DNA of 54,807 nt, taken from NCBI RefSeq assembly GCF_013359725.1, contig NZ_JABFMW010000019.1, positions 30,121 to 84,927 of the forward strand. Reading direction: 5' to 3'. The position numbers and the translations under genes were made by a program. This DNA is from Pseudarthrobacter sp. C4D7. Lineage in GTDB: Bacteria > Actinomycetota > Actinomycetes > Actinomycetales > Micrococcaceae. Positions 1 to 11,362 of this stretch are shown here, piece after piece (position 1 is the first letter of the stretch; each line of letters begins with the position of its first letter). The notes below the pieces were generated by a model that worked only from the letters and a program-made list of their open reading frames with translations, searched no databases and was not told the origin of the DNA.

Positions 1-1414
1 GTTTGCCGTCTCCGGTGAGGTCGCCTGCTGCGCTGATGGCGGTCATGACGTTCCAGCCGGGTCCGACGTTGATGCGCCAGCCGAATTGTCCGTTGCCGAG
101 GCCGGGGTAGGTCCACAGGTTGCCGTCCGCGTCGCGGGCAACAAGGTCAGCCTTGTGGTCGCTGGTGAAGTCCCTCGCCGTTGGCGCCGTTGCCGGGGGA
201 CCGGTATAGAGCAGGCGGTTGGGGGTTCCGGCCGAGGGGTTGCTGATGGCTCCCTGCGTGGCCGCGGACGTGAGTTCCGCTGCCACCGCGGCGGGCGTCT
301 GCTGCGGGTTCCGCGACAGGACCAGAGCCGCGGCACCGGCAACGTGGGGAGAGGCCATGGACGTGCCGCTCAACGTGGCGGTTGACGTGGCGGAGGTGTC
401 CCAGTCGGACGCGATGCCCACGCCCGGCGCGTAGAGGTCAACGCAGCTGCCGTAGTTCGAGAACGGTGCCTGCCGGTCCGAGGAATCGCTGGCGGCAACC
501 GTCAGGGCTTCGGGGACCCGTGCAGGGGAAATGGTGCAGGCGTCCACAGCGGCATTTCCGGCAGCCACCACGGTGGTCACGCCGTCGTTGACGAGGGCCT
601 TGATGGCATCATCCAGCATGGCGCTGCTGGCGCCGCCGATGCTGAGGTTGGCTACCGCCGGCGCGCCGGCGGCATGCTGGGACGCAACCCAGTCAAGCCC
701 CGCGATGACGTCCGAGTCATATCCAGACCCGTCGCATCCGAGGGCCCGGACCGGAACCACGGTGGCTGCCTTGGCCACGCCATAGGTTTGCCCGGCGATG
801 ATCCCGGCGACGTGCGTGCCGTGGCCATTGCAGTCGCTGCTGCCTTTGCCGTCGGCGATGGCCGTCCAGCCCGCCGCAACCCGGCCGCCGAAGTCGGTGT
901 TCCCGGCCATGACGCCGGTATCGATCACATAGGCCCTGACGCCGGCGCCACTGGAGGTGGGGGTGAAGGTGCCTGACAACGGGAGCGCGCGCTGGTCGAT
1001 CCGGTCCAGGCCCCACGTCGGTGACTGCTGGGTGCCGGACACCGAAACCGGCAAATCCGGTTCAACCAGCGCAACCCGGGGTGAACGGGCCAGTGCGGCC
1101 GCCTGGGCTTTGGTGGCGGTGACGGCCGCTCCCCGCACGGCTGCGGAGAAGGTCCTGCCGATACGCACGCCCTGCCACGGAAGAGACTGCGCCTCGGTGG
1201 AAACGTCCGCGCCCGTGGCAAACCGGACCAGGTAGCGGCCCTCGTCGCTATTCAGGGGGCTGGCGGCCTGCGCTCTCGTGTCCACCGTGGGCGGGGGCGG
1301 CGGAGCGGGTGCCACCGAGGGCACTGTTGCCGAGGCCGGCGCCGCCAGCATGAGGGCAACCGCTGCTGCCAGCATCGCGGCGGCGGAGCCCCGCAGTCGA
1401 GTGGACAGTGACAT
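1..1414 (-). CDS. Secreted S8 (subtilisin-like) serine protease, C-terminus cut by window edge
   Basis: The reading frame runs off the left edge, so the C-terminus is missing. The ATG at 1414 follows an AGGAGG-type site (CAGGAGGCCACT). Residues 1-29 form a signal peptide (short basic start, Ala/Leu-rich core). An inhibitor_I9-like propeptide follows. The S8 catalytic triad is intact: Asp165 in VIDTG, His201 in GHGTHVAG and Ser352 in [11 protein letters not shown]. After about residue 415 the chain continues as an FG-GAP/VCBS-like segment ([19 protein letters not shown]), common in secreted actinobacterial hydrolases. The protein is predicted to be an exported protease with a C-terminal repeat domain. 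The family assignment is firm; the substrate is unknown. Confidence 0.93.
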   Translation of the reverse strand, partial: MSLSTRLRGSAAAMLAAAVALMLAAPASATVPSVAPAPPPPPTVDTRAQAASPLNSDEGRYLVRFATGADVSTEAQSLPWQGVRIGRTFSAAVRGAAVTATKAQAAALARSPRVALVEPDLPVSVSGTQQSPTWGLDRIDQRALPLSGTFTPTSSGAGVRAYVIDTGVMAGNTDFGGRVAAGWTAIADGKGSSDCNGHGTHVAGIIAGQTYGVAKAATVVPVRALGCDGSGYDSDVIAGLDWVASQHAAGAPAVANLSIGGASSAMLDDAIKALVNDGVTTVVAAGNAAVDACTISPARVPEALTVAASDSSDRQAPFSNYGSCVDLYAPGVGIASDWDTSATSTATLSGTSMASPHVAGAAALVLSRNPQQTPAAVAAELTSAATQGAISNPSAGTPNRLLYTGPPATAPTARDFTSDHKADLVARDADGNLWTYPGLGNGQFGWRINVGPGWNVMTAISAAGDLTGDGK

Positions 1415-1520
1415 AGTGGCCTCCTGGTGACCGGTCCGCCCGGGAAGCCCCGGCTGAGTCCGGGGGCCCGTCTCCAGCGCAGGTTTCGGGCCTGGGCAGC
1501 CGGACGGTGTGACGCCGGTC

Positions 1521-1526
1521 ATTGTA
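1521..1526 (-). promoter_or_regulatory. Candidate -10 box for the S8 protease
   Basis: On the minus strand the hexamer reads TACAAT, a near-consensus -10, about 107 bases before the protease ATG. No convincing -35 is visible at 17 bp. The intervening leader (1415-1520) is GC-rich and can pair with itself, but I could not match it to a known riboswitch. Confidence 0.35.
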
Positions 1527-1579
1527 CAGTTCCCCGGTGACAGCAGGGCAGGATCCTTCCGCCGGGGCGCCGGGTGGAC

Positions 1580-2899
1580 TCAGCCAGCGGGGCAGGACGC
1601 CCGGAAAGACAGGTACCGCGGATCGCTGCGTCCCACCAGCCGGCCCAGGGCCTCGACAGCCAGCGGATCACCAGCCCCCATGTCCGTGGCAAGCCACCGG
1701 GCCAGCAGCGAAGCGTCCCCGCTGGCCCGCACCGCCGATCCAACGGCCAGGTCCAGCTGGTCCCGCAGCAGCTGCACGGCCAGCGCAACCGACCGGTTCA
1801 GCAGGGGTGCCCGGTACGCGTCCAGTGCTTCGGCCACAAGCCCGTCCCGCAGCAACCGCAGCACGTTTCCGGAATCGGAGCGTCCCGCGAGGGCAGGGGC
1901 CAGGCGGTACGGGTTGGACTCCACGGACCCACCCAGCAGGGACCGCACCCGGAACATTTCGGTCCGGATGGCCTGCGGGGTTCCGGCGTCCCCATGCAGC
2001 TCATAAGCAAGCTCCTCCGCGGACCAGCCCTGCGAGCGCGAATCCAGCAGCGCCAGGATTTCCGCCCGGCGCAGGGTCAGCGGTGTGCGGCTGCCGTCCG
2101 CGAACACCGCCGCGGGCTTGTCGCCAAGCAGCTCCAGCGAGTCCACCGCCGTGGACCGGACGGGGGCGGGCGCGGGCCGCCGCGGCGCACGCCCGGACGA
2201 GGCGCCCAAGGACGAGGCAGCCAGGGAAGAAGAGGCACCCGGGAAAGCGCCGGCGTCGGGCGTTCCCAGAATTGCCTCCGCCACCCGGACGGCGCACCGC
2301 ACCATCCGCAGGGTGTCCGCGCTGATAGTGTCCAGCGGGCCGGAGACGTCCAGGACACCCAGCACCCGTCCGGTGGCCGGATCCGTGATGGGGGCGGCGG
2401 TGCAGGCCCACTCGTGGTGCGTGCGGACCAGGTGCTCGGCGGAGAACAGCTGCACGGCGCCGCCGGTCACCAGGGCCTCGCTGATGGCATTGGTGCCGAT
2501 CCCGGCCTCGGACCAGTCAGCGCCTTCAGAGAACTCCAGCGTGTCGGCACGCCGAAGCACGGCCGGGCTGCCCACCCGCCACAGGATCTCGCCGCTGGCA
2601 TCGGTAAGCACCAGCAGGTGGCGGCCGGACCGGGAATCATCGGCCAGCAGATCGTTGAGGGCGGGCATGACCTGCTGCAGCCGGTGGCCCCGCCGCAGCT
2701 CCAGGACCTCGGTCACGTCATGCAGGTGCCGCGGGCTGTGCTGGTCCGGGCTGATGCCCAGGGCCATGGAGCGGTGCCACGAATCAACCAGGCTGGTGGG
2801 GATCTCGGGCCGCGGGACACCGGAAATGACCAGTTCGTGGGCACGCCGCAACGTGCGCGCGTACCGTGCCGGGTCCGAGAACTTCAGCCCGTGGTCCAC
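1580..2899 (-). CDS. GAF-domain transcriptional regulator, AcoR-like sensor without a sigma-54 module
   Basis: This 439-residue protein starts at a GTG at 2899, with AGGAGG five bases upstream; upstream extensions of the frame are antisense to the next gene. Residues about 75-205 form a GAF domain with the GIGTNAI, AEH, WACTAAPI and LDVSG signatures of AcoR-type acetoin/glycerol regulators. A winged-helix-like segment (about 285-345) and a helical C-terminus follow in place of the AAA+ sigma-54 domain. Actinobacterial proteins of this build usually sit beside aldehyde, alcohol or acetoin catabolic genes. It is divergent from the flavin monooxygenase/butanediol-type dehydrogenase pair, so it probably controls them. 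The effector is not deducible. Confidence 0.85.
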   Translation of the reverse strand: MDHGLKFSDPARYARTLRRAHELVISGVPRPEIPTSLVDSWHRSMALGISPDQHSPRHLHDVTEVLELRRGHRLQQVMPALNDLLADDSRSGRHLLVLTDASGEILWRVGSPAVLRRADTLEFSEGADWSEAGIGTNAISEALVTGGAVQLFSAEHLVRTHHEWACTAAPITDPATGRVLGVLDVSGPLDTISADTLRMVRCAVRVAEAILGTPDAGAFPGASSSLAASSLGASSGRAPRRPAPAPVRSTAVDSLELLGDKPAAVFADGSRTPLTLRRAEILALLDSRSQGWSAEELAYELHGDAGTPQAIRTEMFRVRSLLGGSVESNPYRLAPALAGRSDSGNVLRLLRDGLVAEALDAYRAPLLNRSVALAVQLLRDQLDLAVGSAVRASGDASLLARWLATDMGAGDPLAVEALGRLVGRSDPRYLSFRASCPAG

Positions 2900-2937
2900 T
2901 TTTTCCTCCTCGCAGCCGGCATCCTTGCCGGATCCGT

Positions 2938-2953
2938 GTAACGCCGCTGTTAC
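2938..2953. promoter_or_regulatory. Palindrome in the divergent regulator/monooxygenase promoter region
   Basis: GTAAC-GCCGCT-GTTAC lies midway between the GTG of the GAF regulator and the ATG of the monooxygenase. It is flanked by two GGATCC hexamers. Its position suits an operator for the divergent regulator, but only sequence symmetry supports this. Confidence 0.35.
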
Positions 2954-3040
2954 CCCCACCGGGATCCAATGGTGATGCAGCTCACGCCCGCCCCAGCATA
3001 TCGGGCAGGCGGAGCGCATGGAACGCACAAAGGAGTGGAG

Positions 3041-4831
3041 ATGACCCAAACACCCACGGCTGCCGCACAGGCCTGGCTTGCCGGGCTGGATGATGCGCTG
3101 CAGCGGCGCGACGTGGACGCCGCGCTGGAGCTCTTCGAAGACGAATGCTACTGGCGGGATTTCGTGGCGTTCACCTGGAACCTCAAGACCCTCGAATGCA
3201 AGGCGGACATCCGCCGCATGCTGGCGGCCACCCTGGACCACGTACAGCCGGCCAACTGGGCACTCTCGGAGGATGCCACCGGGGACGCGGAGAACGTGGA
3301 AGCCTGGATTACCTTTGAAACCGGTGCCGCCCGCGGCTACGGCCACCTCCGGCTGCGGAACGGCAAATGCTGGACGCTGCTGACCACCATGCAGGAACTG
3401 AAAGGCTTCGAGGAAAAGAAGGGCCCCCGGCGCGAGCAGGGCGTGGCCCACGAAATCGTCCGCGGCCGCCGGTCCTGGAAGGAACTCAAAGAGGAGCAGG
3501 AGGCGCGGCTCGGCTACGAGGAGCAGCCCTACTGCGTGATCATCGGCGGCGGCCAGGGCGGCATCGGCCTGGCCGCCCGGCTCAAGCGGCTGGGCGTGCC
3601 CACCATCATCGTCGAGAAGAACCAGAACCCCGGCGACTCCTGGCGCAACCGCTACAAGTCCCTGCACCTGCACGACCCCGTCTGGTACGACCACCTGCCC
3701 TACCTGAAGTTCCCGGACGACTGGCCCGTCTTCGCCGCCAAGGACAAGATCGGCGACTGGCTGGAGCACTACACCCGCATCATGGAGCTGAACTACTGGT
3801 CCGGCACCGAGTGCGTGGGGGCCGCGTACGACGACGGCACCCAGGAATGGACGGTCAACGTCCTTCGCAACGGCGAACCAGTGACCCTCCGGCCCAGGCA
3901 GCTCATTTTCGCCCTGGGCGTTTCCGGCTACCCGAACATCCCCACGTTCGATGGCGCCGAGTCCTTCCTGGGCGAGCAGCGCCACTCCTCCCAGCACCCG
4001 GGCGGCGGAGACTGGACGGGCAAGAAAGCCGTGGTGATCGGCTCCAACAACTCCGCCCACGACATCTGCGCAGACCTCTGGGAGCACGGCGCCGACGTCA
4101 CCATGGTCCAGCGCTCCTCCACCCACATCGCGCGCAGCGAATCCCTGATGGACCTGGCGCTGGGCGACCTGTACTCGGAGCGGGCGCTCGCAGCCGGGGT
4201 GACCACGGAAAAAGCCGACCTGCTGTTCGCCTCCCTGCCCATGCGCGTCCTGCCCGGTGCACAGGTGACGGTGTACCAGGAGATGGCCTCCCGGGACGCG
4301 GAGTTCTACTCCCAGCTGGAGGCCGCCGGGTTCAGCCTGGACTTCGGTGTGGACGGCTCCGGCTTGTTCGTGAAGTACCTGCGGCGCGGCTCCGGCTACT
4401 ACATCGACGTCGGCGCCTCCCAGCTGATCATCGACGGCCGGGTAAAGCTGAAGAACGGGCAGGTCACCAAGATCACCGGCAACGCCGTGGTGATGGATGA
4501 CGGCACCGAACTGGAAGCGGACCTGATTGTCTATGCCACCGGCTACGGTTCCATGAACGGCTGGCTGGCGGACCTGGTCTCGCCCGAGATCGCGGACCGT
4601 GTGGGCAAATGCTGGGGATACGGTTCAGACACGCCAAAAGACCCTGGTCCGTGGGAAGGGGAGCTGCGCAATATGTGGAAGCCCACCAACGTGCCCAACC
4701 TCTGGATCCATGGCGGCAACCTGCACCAGAGCCGGCACTACTCGGCTTACCTGGCGCTGCAGCTGAAGGCCCGGATGGAAGGACTCGACACGCCCGTCTA
4801 CGAACTGCAGCCCAGCCACCACACCCGCTAA
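3041..4831 (+). CDS. NTF2-like/flavin-containing monooxygenase fusion (FAD/NAD(P)-dependent oxidoreductase)
   Basis: The start is the ATG at 3041, preceded by AAAGGAGTGGAG; the frame is open upstream but has no better site. The protein has 596 residues. Residues about 8-120 resemble a SnoaL/NTF2-like alpha+beta domain. A flavin-dependent monooxygenase follows, with a first Rossmann motif GGGQGG at 169-174, an FMO/BVMO-type FLGEQRHSSQH stretch near 309-319, and an NADP-site motif GSNNSA at 334-339. The late ATGYG motif of class B monooxygenases is present (YATGYGSMNG). The enzyme likely oxygenates or oxidises a small organic substrate with NADPH and FAD. It is 24 bp upstream of the butanediol-type dehydrogenase, suggesting an operon. 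The substrate is unknown. Confidence 0.87.
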   Translation: MTQTPTAAAQAWLAGLDDALQRRDVDAALELFEDECYWRDFVAFTWNLKTLECKADIRRMLAATLDHVQPANWALSEDATGDAENVEAWITFETGAARGYGHLRLRNGKCWTLLTTMQELKGFEEKKGPRREQGVAHEIVRGRRSWKELKEEQEARLGYEEQPYCVIIGGGQGGIGLAARLKRLGVPTIIVEKNQNPGDSWRNRYKSLHLHDPVWYDHLPYLKFPDDWPVFAAKDKIGDWLEHYTRIMELNYWSGTECVGAAYDDGTQEWTVNVLRNGEPVTLRPRQLIFALGVSGYPNIPTFDGAESFLGEQRHSSQHPGGGDWTGKKAVVIGSNNSAHDICADLWEHGADVTMVQRSSTHIARSESLMDLALGDLYSERALAAGVTTEKADLLFASLPMRVLPGAQVTVYQEMASRDAEFYSQLEAAGFSLDFGVDGSGLFVKYLRRGSGYYIDVGASQLIIDGRVKLKNGQVTKITGNAVVMDDGTELEADLIVYATGYGSMNGWLADLVSPEIADRVGKCWGYGSDTPKDPGPWEGELRNMWKPTNVPNLWIHGGNLHQSRHYSAYLALQLKARMEGLDTPVYELQPSHHTR

Positions 4832-4855
4832 CCGCGTTCACAGCATGGAGGAATC

Positions 4856-5911
4856 ATGAAGGCAGCACGTTTCCACGCCCGCCAGGACATCCGGATCGAG
4901 GACATCCCGGAACCGGAGCTGCGGGCGGGGGCGGTGAAGATCGACGTCGCGTGGTGCGGCATCTGCGGCACGGACCTGCACGAGTTCCTGGAGGGGCCCA
5001 TCTTCTGTCCCGCGCCCGGCCACCCGCACCCGCTCTCCCACGAGGAATCCCCGGTGACCCTGGGGCACGAATTCTCCGGGACTGTCTCCGAGGTCGGCGA
5101 CGGCGTGGAGGGGCTGGCAGTGGGTGACAACGTCGTCGTCGAACCCTACTTCGTGGACGGGACCTGCGACATGTGCCAGGCGGGCAGCTACCACCTGTGC
5201 CGGCAGATGGGATTCATCGGGCTCTCCGGCGGCGGGGGAGGGCTGAGCGAGAAGATCGTGGTGGACGCGCGGTGGGTGCACCCCATCGGGGATATCCCGC
5301 TGGACGAGGCAGCGTTGATCGAGCCGCTGTCCGTAGCGCACCACGCGGTGGCGCGCAGCGGCGTCAAGGCTGGCGACGTTGCGCTGGTGGGCGGGTCCGG
5401 GCCGATCGGGCTGCTCACCGCGGCGGTCCTCAAAGGCATGGGTGTCACCACGATCATCAGTGAGCTCACCCAGGCCCGCAAGGAGAAGGCCACCTCCAGC
5501 GGCGTGGCGGACCACGTCCTGGACCCCAGCCAGGACGACGTCCCGGCGCGGGTGCGTGAACTCACCGGCGGCACCGGGGCGGACGTCGCCTTCGAATGCG
5601 CCGGCGTGAACGCCGTCCTGGACACCATGCTGGACGCCGTCCGGCCCGGCGCGGTGGTGGTGAACGTGTCCATCTGGGGCGCGCCCGCCACCGTGGACAT
5701 GCAGAAGCTGGTGCTGAAGGAGATCGACCTGCGCGGCACCATCGCCTACGTCCGCGACCACCCCGCGGTGATCAAAATGGTGCAGGAGGGCAAGGTGGAC
5801 CTCAAACCGTTCATCACCGGCCGGATCGCGCTGGAGGACCTGGTGGAGCAGGGCTTCGACACCCTCATCAACCACAAGGACACCGCGGTGAAGGTGCTGG
5901 TGCATCCTTGA
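4856..5911 (+). CDS. Zinc-dependent 2,3-butanediol dehydrogenase-like MDR alcohol dehydrogenase
   Basis: The protein has 351 residues, normal for the medium-chain dehydrogenase family; GGAGG precedes the ATG. Catalytic-zinc ligands are visible as Cys37 in CGICGTD and His71-Glu72 in GHE. A structural-zinc-like lobe is present (CDMCQAGSYHLC), with fewer cysteines than classical ADH. The Rossmann glycine motif is GGSGPIG, followed by TGADVAFECAG. The overall pattern, including the HEFSGTVSEVG and IEPLSVAHHAV segments, matches (R,R)-butanediol/acetoin reductases, which interconvert acetoin and 2,3-butanediol with NAD(H). It is co-directional with the monooxygenase and probably under the divergent GAF regulator. 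The exact substrate is inferred. Confidence 0.88.
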   Translation: MKAARFHARQDIRIEDIPEPELRAGAVKIDVAWCGICGTDLHEFLEGPIFCPAPGHPHPLSHEESPVTLGHEFSGTVSEVGDGVEGLAVGDNVVVEPYFVDGTCDMCQAGSYHLCRQMGFIGLSGGGGGLSEKIVVDARWVHPIGDIPLDEAALIEPLSVAHHAVARSGVKAGDVALVGGSGPIGLLTAAVLKGMGVTTIISELTQARKEKATSSGVADHVLDPSQDDVPARVRELTGGTGADVAFECAGVNAVLDTMLDAVRPGAVVVNVSIWGAPATVDMQKLVLKEIDLRGTIAYVRDHPAVIKMVQEGKVDLKPFITGRIALEDLVEQGFDTLINHKDTAVKVLVHP

Positions 5912-6004
5912 GTGCTCGGACTTTAGTCCCTGTTCTGGAGTAACCCCCGGGCGTAGCTTGGGTGTGGGTCCCACAGCCGCGGGGCCCACATCCAAGGGGG
6001 CACC

Positions 6005-6727
6005 ATGACCAAGCCCAGGCTTTCGGCACTCAGCGTTCTCGGGCTCAGCGGCCTGCTGGTCCTCACCGCCTGCTTCGGCCCACCGGCGCCGGGCCCCACC
6101 ACCAGTTCCGCGGCCCCCAGCCCCACGGCCAGCGCCAGTCCCAGTACGACGGCGGGCGGCACCACAACGGCCACCCCGACGTCGCCGGGCAGCACCTCAG
6201 CCGCGCCCACCACCCAGGCCCCCACGCCGCCGTCGTCCGCTCCGCCGTCGTCCGCTCCGGCAAGTCCGCCGCCCACGCAGGAACCAAGCCAGGAGCCCGC
6301 CCCGACCGGCCTGCCCGAGCAGGTGGCCCCGCTGACCGTCTACTACGTGGCGGTGGGCGACGGCGGCATCTCGGGGCCCAGGATCGGCTGCGGTGACAGC
6401 CTGGTGGCCACCACCACGGCACCCGTCCGATTCACTGACCAGGTAGGTCCCAGCGTCAGGACCCTGCTGGCCAACAAGAGCCGTGACCTGGGCGAATCCG
6501 GGCTGATCAACGCGCTGTACCAGTCGAACCTGGCCTACCTTGGCGGCGAGCTGAACGGCAGCACCATCAGCATCTGGCTCTCCGGGCAGTTCATGCTGGG
6601 CGGCGTCTGCGACATCCCGCGGGCCAAGGCTCAGCTGGAATACACGGCCATGGCCGCCTCCGGTGCCACCAGCGCGCAGGTGTTCGTCAACGGCCGGCCG
6701 ATCGATGAGGTGCTCAGCCTGAAGTAG
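6005..6727 (+). CDS. Lipoprotein with Ser/Thr/Pro-rich linker and GerMN-like domain
   Basis: This 240-residue protein begins with a type II signal peptide whose lipobox LTAC places the lipidated cysteine at residue 23. A low-complexity Pro/Ser/Thr/Ala linker follows to about residue 105. The C-terminal 130 residues (from LTVYYVAVGDGG onward) look like a GerMN/LpqB-type domain, found in cell-surface lipoproteins of Gram-positive bacteria. It is probably anchored on the outer face of the membrane with the folded domain held off by the linker. It appears monocistronic. The function is unknown, and the domain call rests on pattern memory. Confidence 0.75.
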   Translation: MTKPRLSALSVLGLSGLLVLTACFGPPAPGPTTSSAAPSPTASASPSTTAGGTTTATPTSPGSTSAAPTTQAPTPPSSAPPSSAPASPPPTQEPSQEPAPTGLPEQVAPLTVYYVAVGDGGISGPRIGCGDSLVATTTAPVRFTDQVGPSVRTLLANKSRDLGESGLINALYQSNLAYLGGELNGSTISIWLSGQFMLGGVCDIPRAKAQLEYTAMAASGATSAQVFVNGRPIDEVLSLK

Positions 6728-6809
6728 CAGTCCACGGTGGAATGCCGCCGCCGTCGTACCCTTGGCGTAGGTTAAAGCCACGAAGCCCGCGCGTCCGGAA
6801 CGGATCGGC

Positions 6810-9530
6810 ATGACAGACGTGAACGTCCGGGAGCCCAGCTCCCTCCAGCTGGCCATCACGGACGCCGCGGGACTGACGGCGGAACAGGCGCTGGCACGCC
6901 TGGGGTCCGGGCCGGACGGCCTGACCGGGGAGGAAGCGGCGGCCCGCCTGGAGCGGCTGGGCCCCAACGCCGTCCGCACACACCGTGCCAACGCCTGGGC
7001 CGTGCTGGGGCGGCAGCTCGCCAGTCCCATCCTCCTGCTCCTGATCGTCACCGCCGGGCTCTCCCTCTTCCTCGGCGACGCCACCAACTCCATCGTCATC
7101 GGCGTGATCCTGCTGGTCAGCGTGGGCCTGGGCTTCGCCAACGAATACCGCGCGGAGCTCGCCTCGGAGGCCCTGCACTCCCGTGTTACCCACCTTGCTG
7201 CCGTCCAGCGCGACGGAACCACCACGGAAGTGGACGTCACCGCCCTGGTGCCCGGCGACGTCGTGCATCTTTCCCTCGGCGCGATCGTCCCGGCGGACAT
7301 CCGCCTCCTCACCACCAACAACCTCCTCTGCGACGAAAGCATCCTCACGGGGGAGTCCCAGCCCGCCGCCAAGGACCCAGCCCCCGTGCCCGCCGGCGCC
7401 ACCCTTGCGGACCTTGCCTCCTGCGTGTTCATGGGCACCGTGGTCCAGTCCGGCGGCTGCAGCGGCGTGGTGGTGGCCACCGGCGGCCGCGCCGAGTTCG
7501 GGCGGATCGCGCTCGGCCTGGGCGAACGGCAGCCGCAAACCGAGTTCCAGCTGGGCCTCAAACGGTTCTCGTTCCTGCTGCTGCAGGTGGCCGTGGTGCT
7601 CACGTCGCTGATCTTCGTCGCCAACCTGCTGCTGCAGCGGCCCCTGCTGGAATCGCTGCTCTTCTCCCTGGCCATTGCGGTGGGCATCACCCCGCAGCTG
7701 TTGCCCGCCGTCGTCAGCACCAGCCTGGCCACCGGAACCCGCCAGCTGGCCAAGCGGAAAGTCCTGGTCAAGCGGCTGGTGTGCATCGAGGACCTGGGGG
7801 ACATGGACATCCTGGTCACGGACAAGACCGGAACCCTTACCGAAGGGAAGATCAGCTTCACGCGCGCGCTTCCCGCCGCGGCCGGAATGTCCGACGACGG
7901 CCTGGTCACCCTGGGCCTTTTGGCCACCGAGGCAAACTACGCCGGCGCCAGAACCTCCTCCGCCGGCCAGAACCCGCTGGACGCCGCGCTGTGGGAGAGT
8001 CCCGGTGCCACGGCGTTTGATCCGGCCCGGTTCAAGCGGCTGGACCTGATCGGCTTCGACCACCAGCGGCGCCGCACCACGGCCCTGGTCAGTGACGCCG
8101 GCGGGCCCGCACTGCTGGTGACCAAGGGTGCCCCGGAGGACGTCCTGGCCCTGTGCGGGCCCATCGCTCCGGCAGCGCAGGCCCTGCTGGATGAACAGTT
8201 CGACGCCGGCGCCCGGGTGGTTGCGGTGGCCACCCGGGCGGTTCCCGGGCTGGCCCGGCTGACGCCCGCCGAAGAGCACGGCCTCACCCTGGCCGGGTTC
8301 CTGGTGTTCCTGGACCGGCCCAAAGCCAACGCCCGGCAGTCGCTGGATCGGCTGGAGGCGCTGGGCATCTCGGTGAAACTGGCAACCGGGGACAATGCCA
8401 AGGTGGCGGAGCGGGTGTGCGCGGACCTGGACGTGATCTCCGGCGGCACGCTGACCGGCGCCGAGGTTGAAGGAATGTCCGACGCCGAGCTGGCCGCCGC
8501 CGCGCGGACGGCCACCATTTTCGCCCGCGTCTCGCCGGAACAAAAGGCGCGGATCATCACCCTCCTGCGGCAAAGCGGCGGGGCCGTGGGATTCATGGGC
8601 GACGGCGTGAACGACGCCCTGGCACTGCACAAGGCGGACATCGGCATCTCCGTCGATACCGCAACCGACGTTGCCAAGGACGCGGCCGACGTCGTCCTCC
8701 TGGACAAGGACCTGGGAGTCCTGGCGGACGGTGTAATGGAGGGGCGGCGGATTTTCGCCAACACCATCAAATACGTGCTGATGGGAACATCCAGCAACTT
8801 CGGCAACATGTTCAGCGCGGCCACGGCCTCGGTGGTGCTTAGTTTCCTGCCCATGCTGCCGGGCCAGATCCTGCTGAACAACCTGCTCTACGACTCCGGG
8901 CAACTCGCCATCCCGGGGGACCGCGTGGACAAGGAGCAGCTGAGGGCGCCCTCGCACTGGAACATCGCCTTCATCCGCCGGTTCATGCTCCTCTTCGGGC
9001 CCATCAGCTCGCTGTTCGACTTCGCCACGTTCGCCCTCATGCTGTTCGTCTTCACCGCAGCGCCAGGGGAATTCCGGGCCGGATGGTTCATCGAATCCAT
9101 CGCCACCCAGACGCTGATCATCTTCGCCATCCGTACCCGGCGGGTGCCGTTCCTGCGCAGCCGGCCATCCGCGGGCCTGCTCGCCGCGTCCCTGGGAGTG
9201 GTGGCATTGGGGATCTTCCTGCCGCTCTCGCCGCTGGCCGGGGTACTGGGTTTCGACCCCCTGGCGGTGCCCTTCTTCCTCGCCCTGCTGGGCATGGTGG
9301 TGGTGTACCTGGTGCTGGTGGAGCTCGCCAAACAGTGGTTCTTTGCCCGGGATGCCCAGCAGGTACCGGCTGCGCCGGCGCCTGTTCGTCGCCGGCATGC
9401 CACCCACCACATTTCCCGGCGCGCGTTCCGGTTCAGCATCCCCGTCCGGGTCACCCCGCTTGGGATGCCTGCTGCCAGTGGGCGCAGGCGGCGGAAGGCG
9501 CAGGCGGGAGCAGGGGACACCCGTCCGTAA
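6810..9530 (+). CDS. mgtA: Magnesium-translocating P-type ATPase (MgtA/MgtB type)
   Basis: The protein has 906 residues, the usual MgtA size. It contains an N-terminal cation-ATPase domain, TGES (180-183, actuator), the phosphorylation motif DKTGTLT with Asp338, and the hinge GDGVNDALAL near residue 596. The transmembrane helix pattern and NLLYDSGQ segment fit the P3B Mg2+ transporters. It imports Mg2+ across the membrane at the expense of ATP. The start at 6810 lacks a strong ribosome site. The last 50 or so residues form an unusually basic Arg/Ala/Pro-rich tail (HATHHISRRAFRF, GRRRRKAQAG) beyond the end of the common family core. The large antisense open frame opposite it is a codon-bias artefact. 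Confidence 0.95.
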   Translation: MTDVNVREPSSLQLAITDAAGLTAEQALARLGSGPDGLTGEEAAARLERLGPNAVRTHRANAWAVLGRQLASPILLLLIVTAGLSLFLGDATNSIVIGVILLVSVGLGFANEYRAELASEALHSRVTHLAAVQRDGTTTEVDVTALVPGDVVHLSLGAIVPADIRLLTTNNLLCDESILTGESQPAAKDPAPVPAGATLADLASCVFMGTVVQSGGCSGVVVATGGRAEFGRIALGLGERQPQTEFQLGLKRFSFLLLQVAVVLTSLIFVANLLLQRPLLESLLFSLAIAVGITPQLLPAVVSTSLATGTRQLAKRKVLVKRLVCIEDLGDMDILVTDKTGTLTEGKISFTRALPAAAGMSDDGLVTLGLLATEANYAGARTSSAGQNPLDAALWESPGATAFDPARFKRLDLIGFDHQRRRTTALVSDAGGPALLVTKGAPEDVLALCGPIAPAAQALLDEQFDAGARVVAVATRAVPGLARLTPAEEHGLTLAGFLVFLDRPKANARQSLDRLEALGISVKLATGDNAKVAERVCADLDVISGGTLTGAEVEGMSDAELAAAARTATIFARVSPEQKARIITLLRQSGGAVGFMGDGVNDALALHKADIGISVDTATDVAKDAADVVLLDKDLGVLADGVMEGRRIFANTIKYVLMGTSSNFGNMFSAATASVVLSFLPMLPGQILLNNLLYDSGQLAIPGDRVDKEQLRAPSHWNIAFIRRFMLLFGPISSLFDFATFALMLFVFTAAPGEFRAGWFIESIATQTLIIFAIRTRRVPFLRSRPSAGLLAASLGVVALGIFLPLSPLAGVLGFDPLAVPFFLALLGMVVVYLVLVELAKQWFFARDAQQVPAAPAPVRRRHATHHISRRAFRFSIPVRVTPLGMPAASGRRRRKAQAGAGDTRP

Positions 9531-9611
9531 CCGATAAGGCGCCCGGCGCCGGGGGTTGTTAGCATGGTGAAAAGAGACGCTGGGGGCTTTCAAAAATCGG
9601 ATCCGGGGTGA

Positions 9612-11333
<1,722 letters not shown>

Positions 11334-11362
11334 CGGGACTTTCCCCGCTGACGGGATCTGTC

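Noticed and set aside
1415..1520. Possible riboswitch (c-di-AMP type) in the protease leader
   Set aside because: The leader folds but I could not find the conserved core of the ydaO/yuaA class or any other known aptamer.
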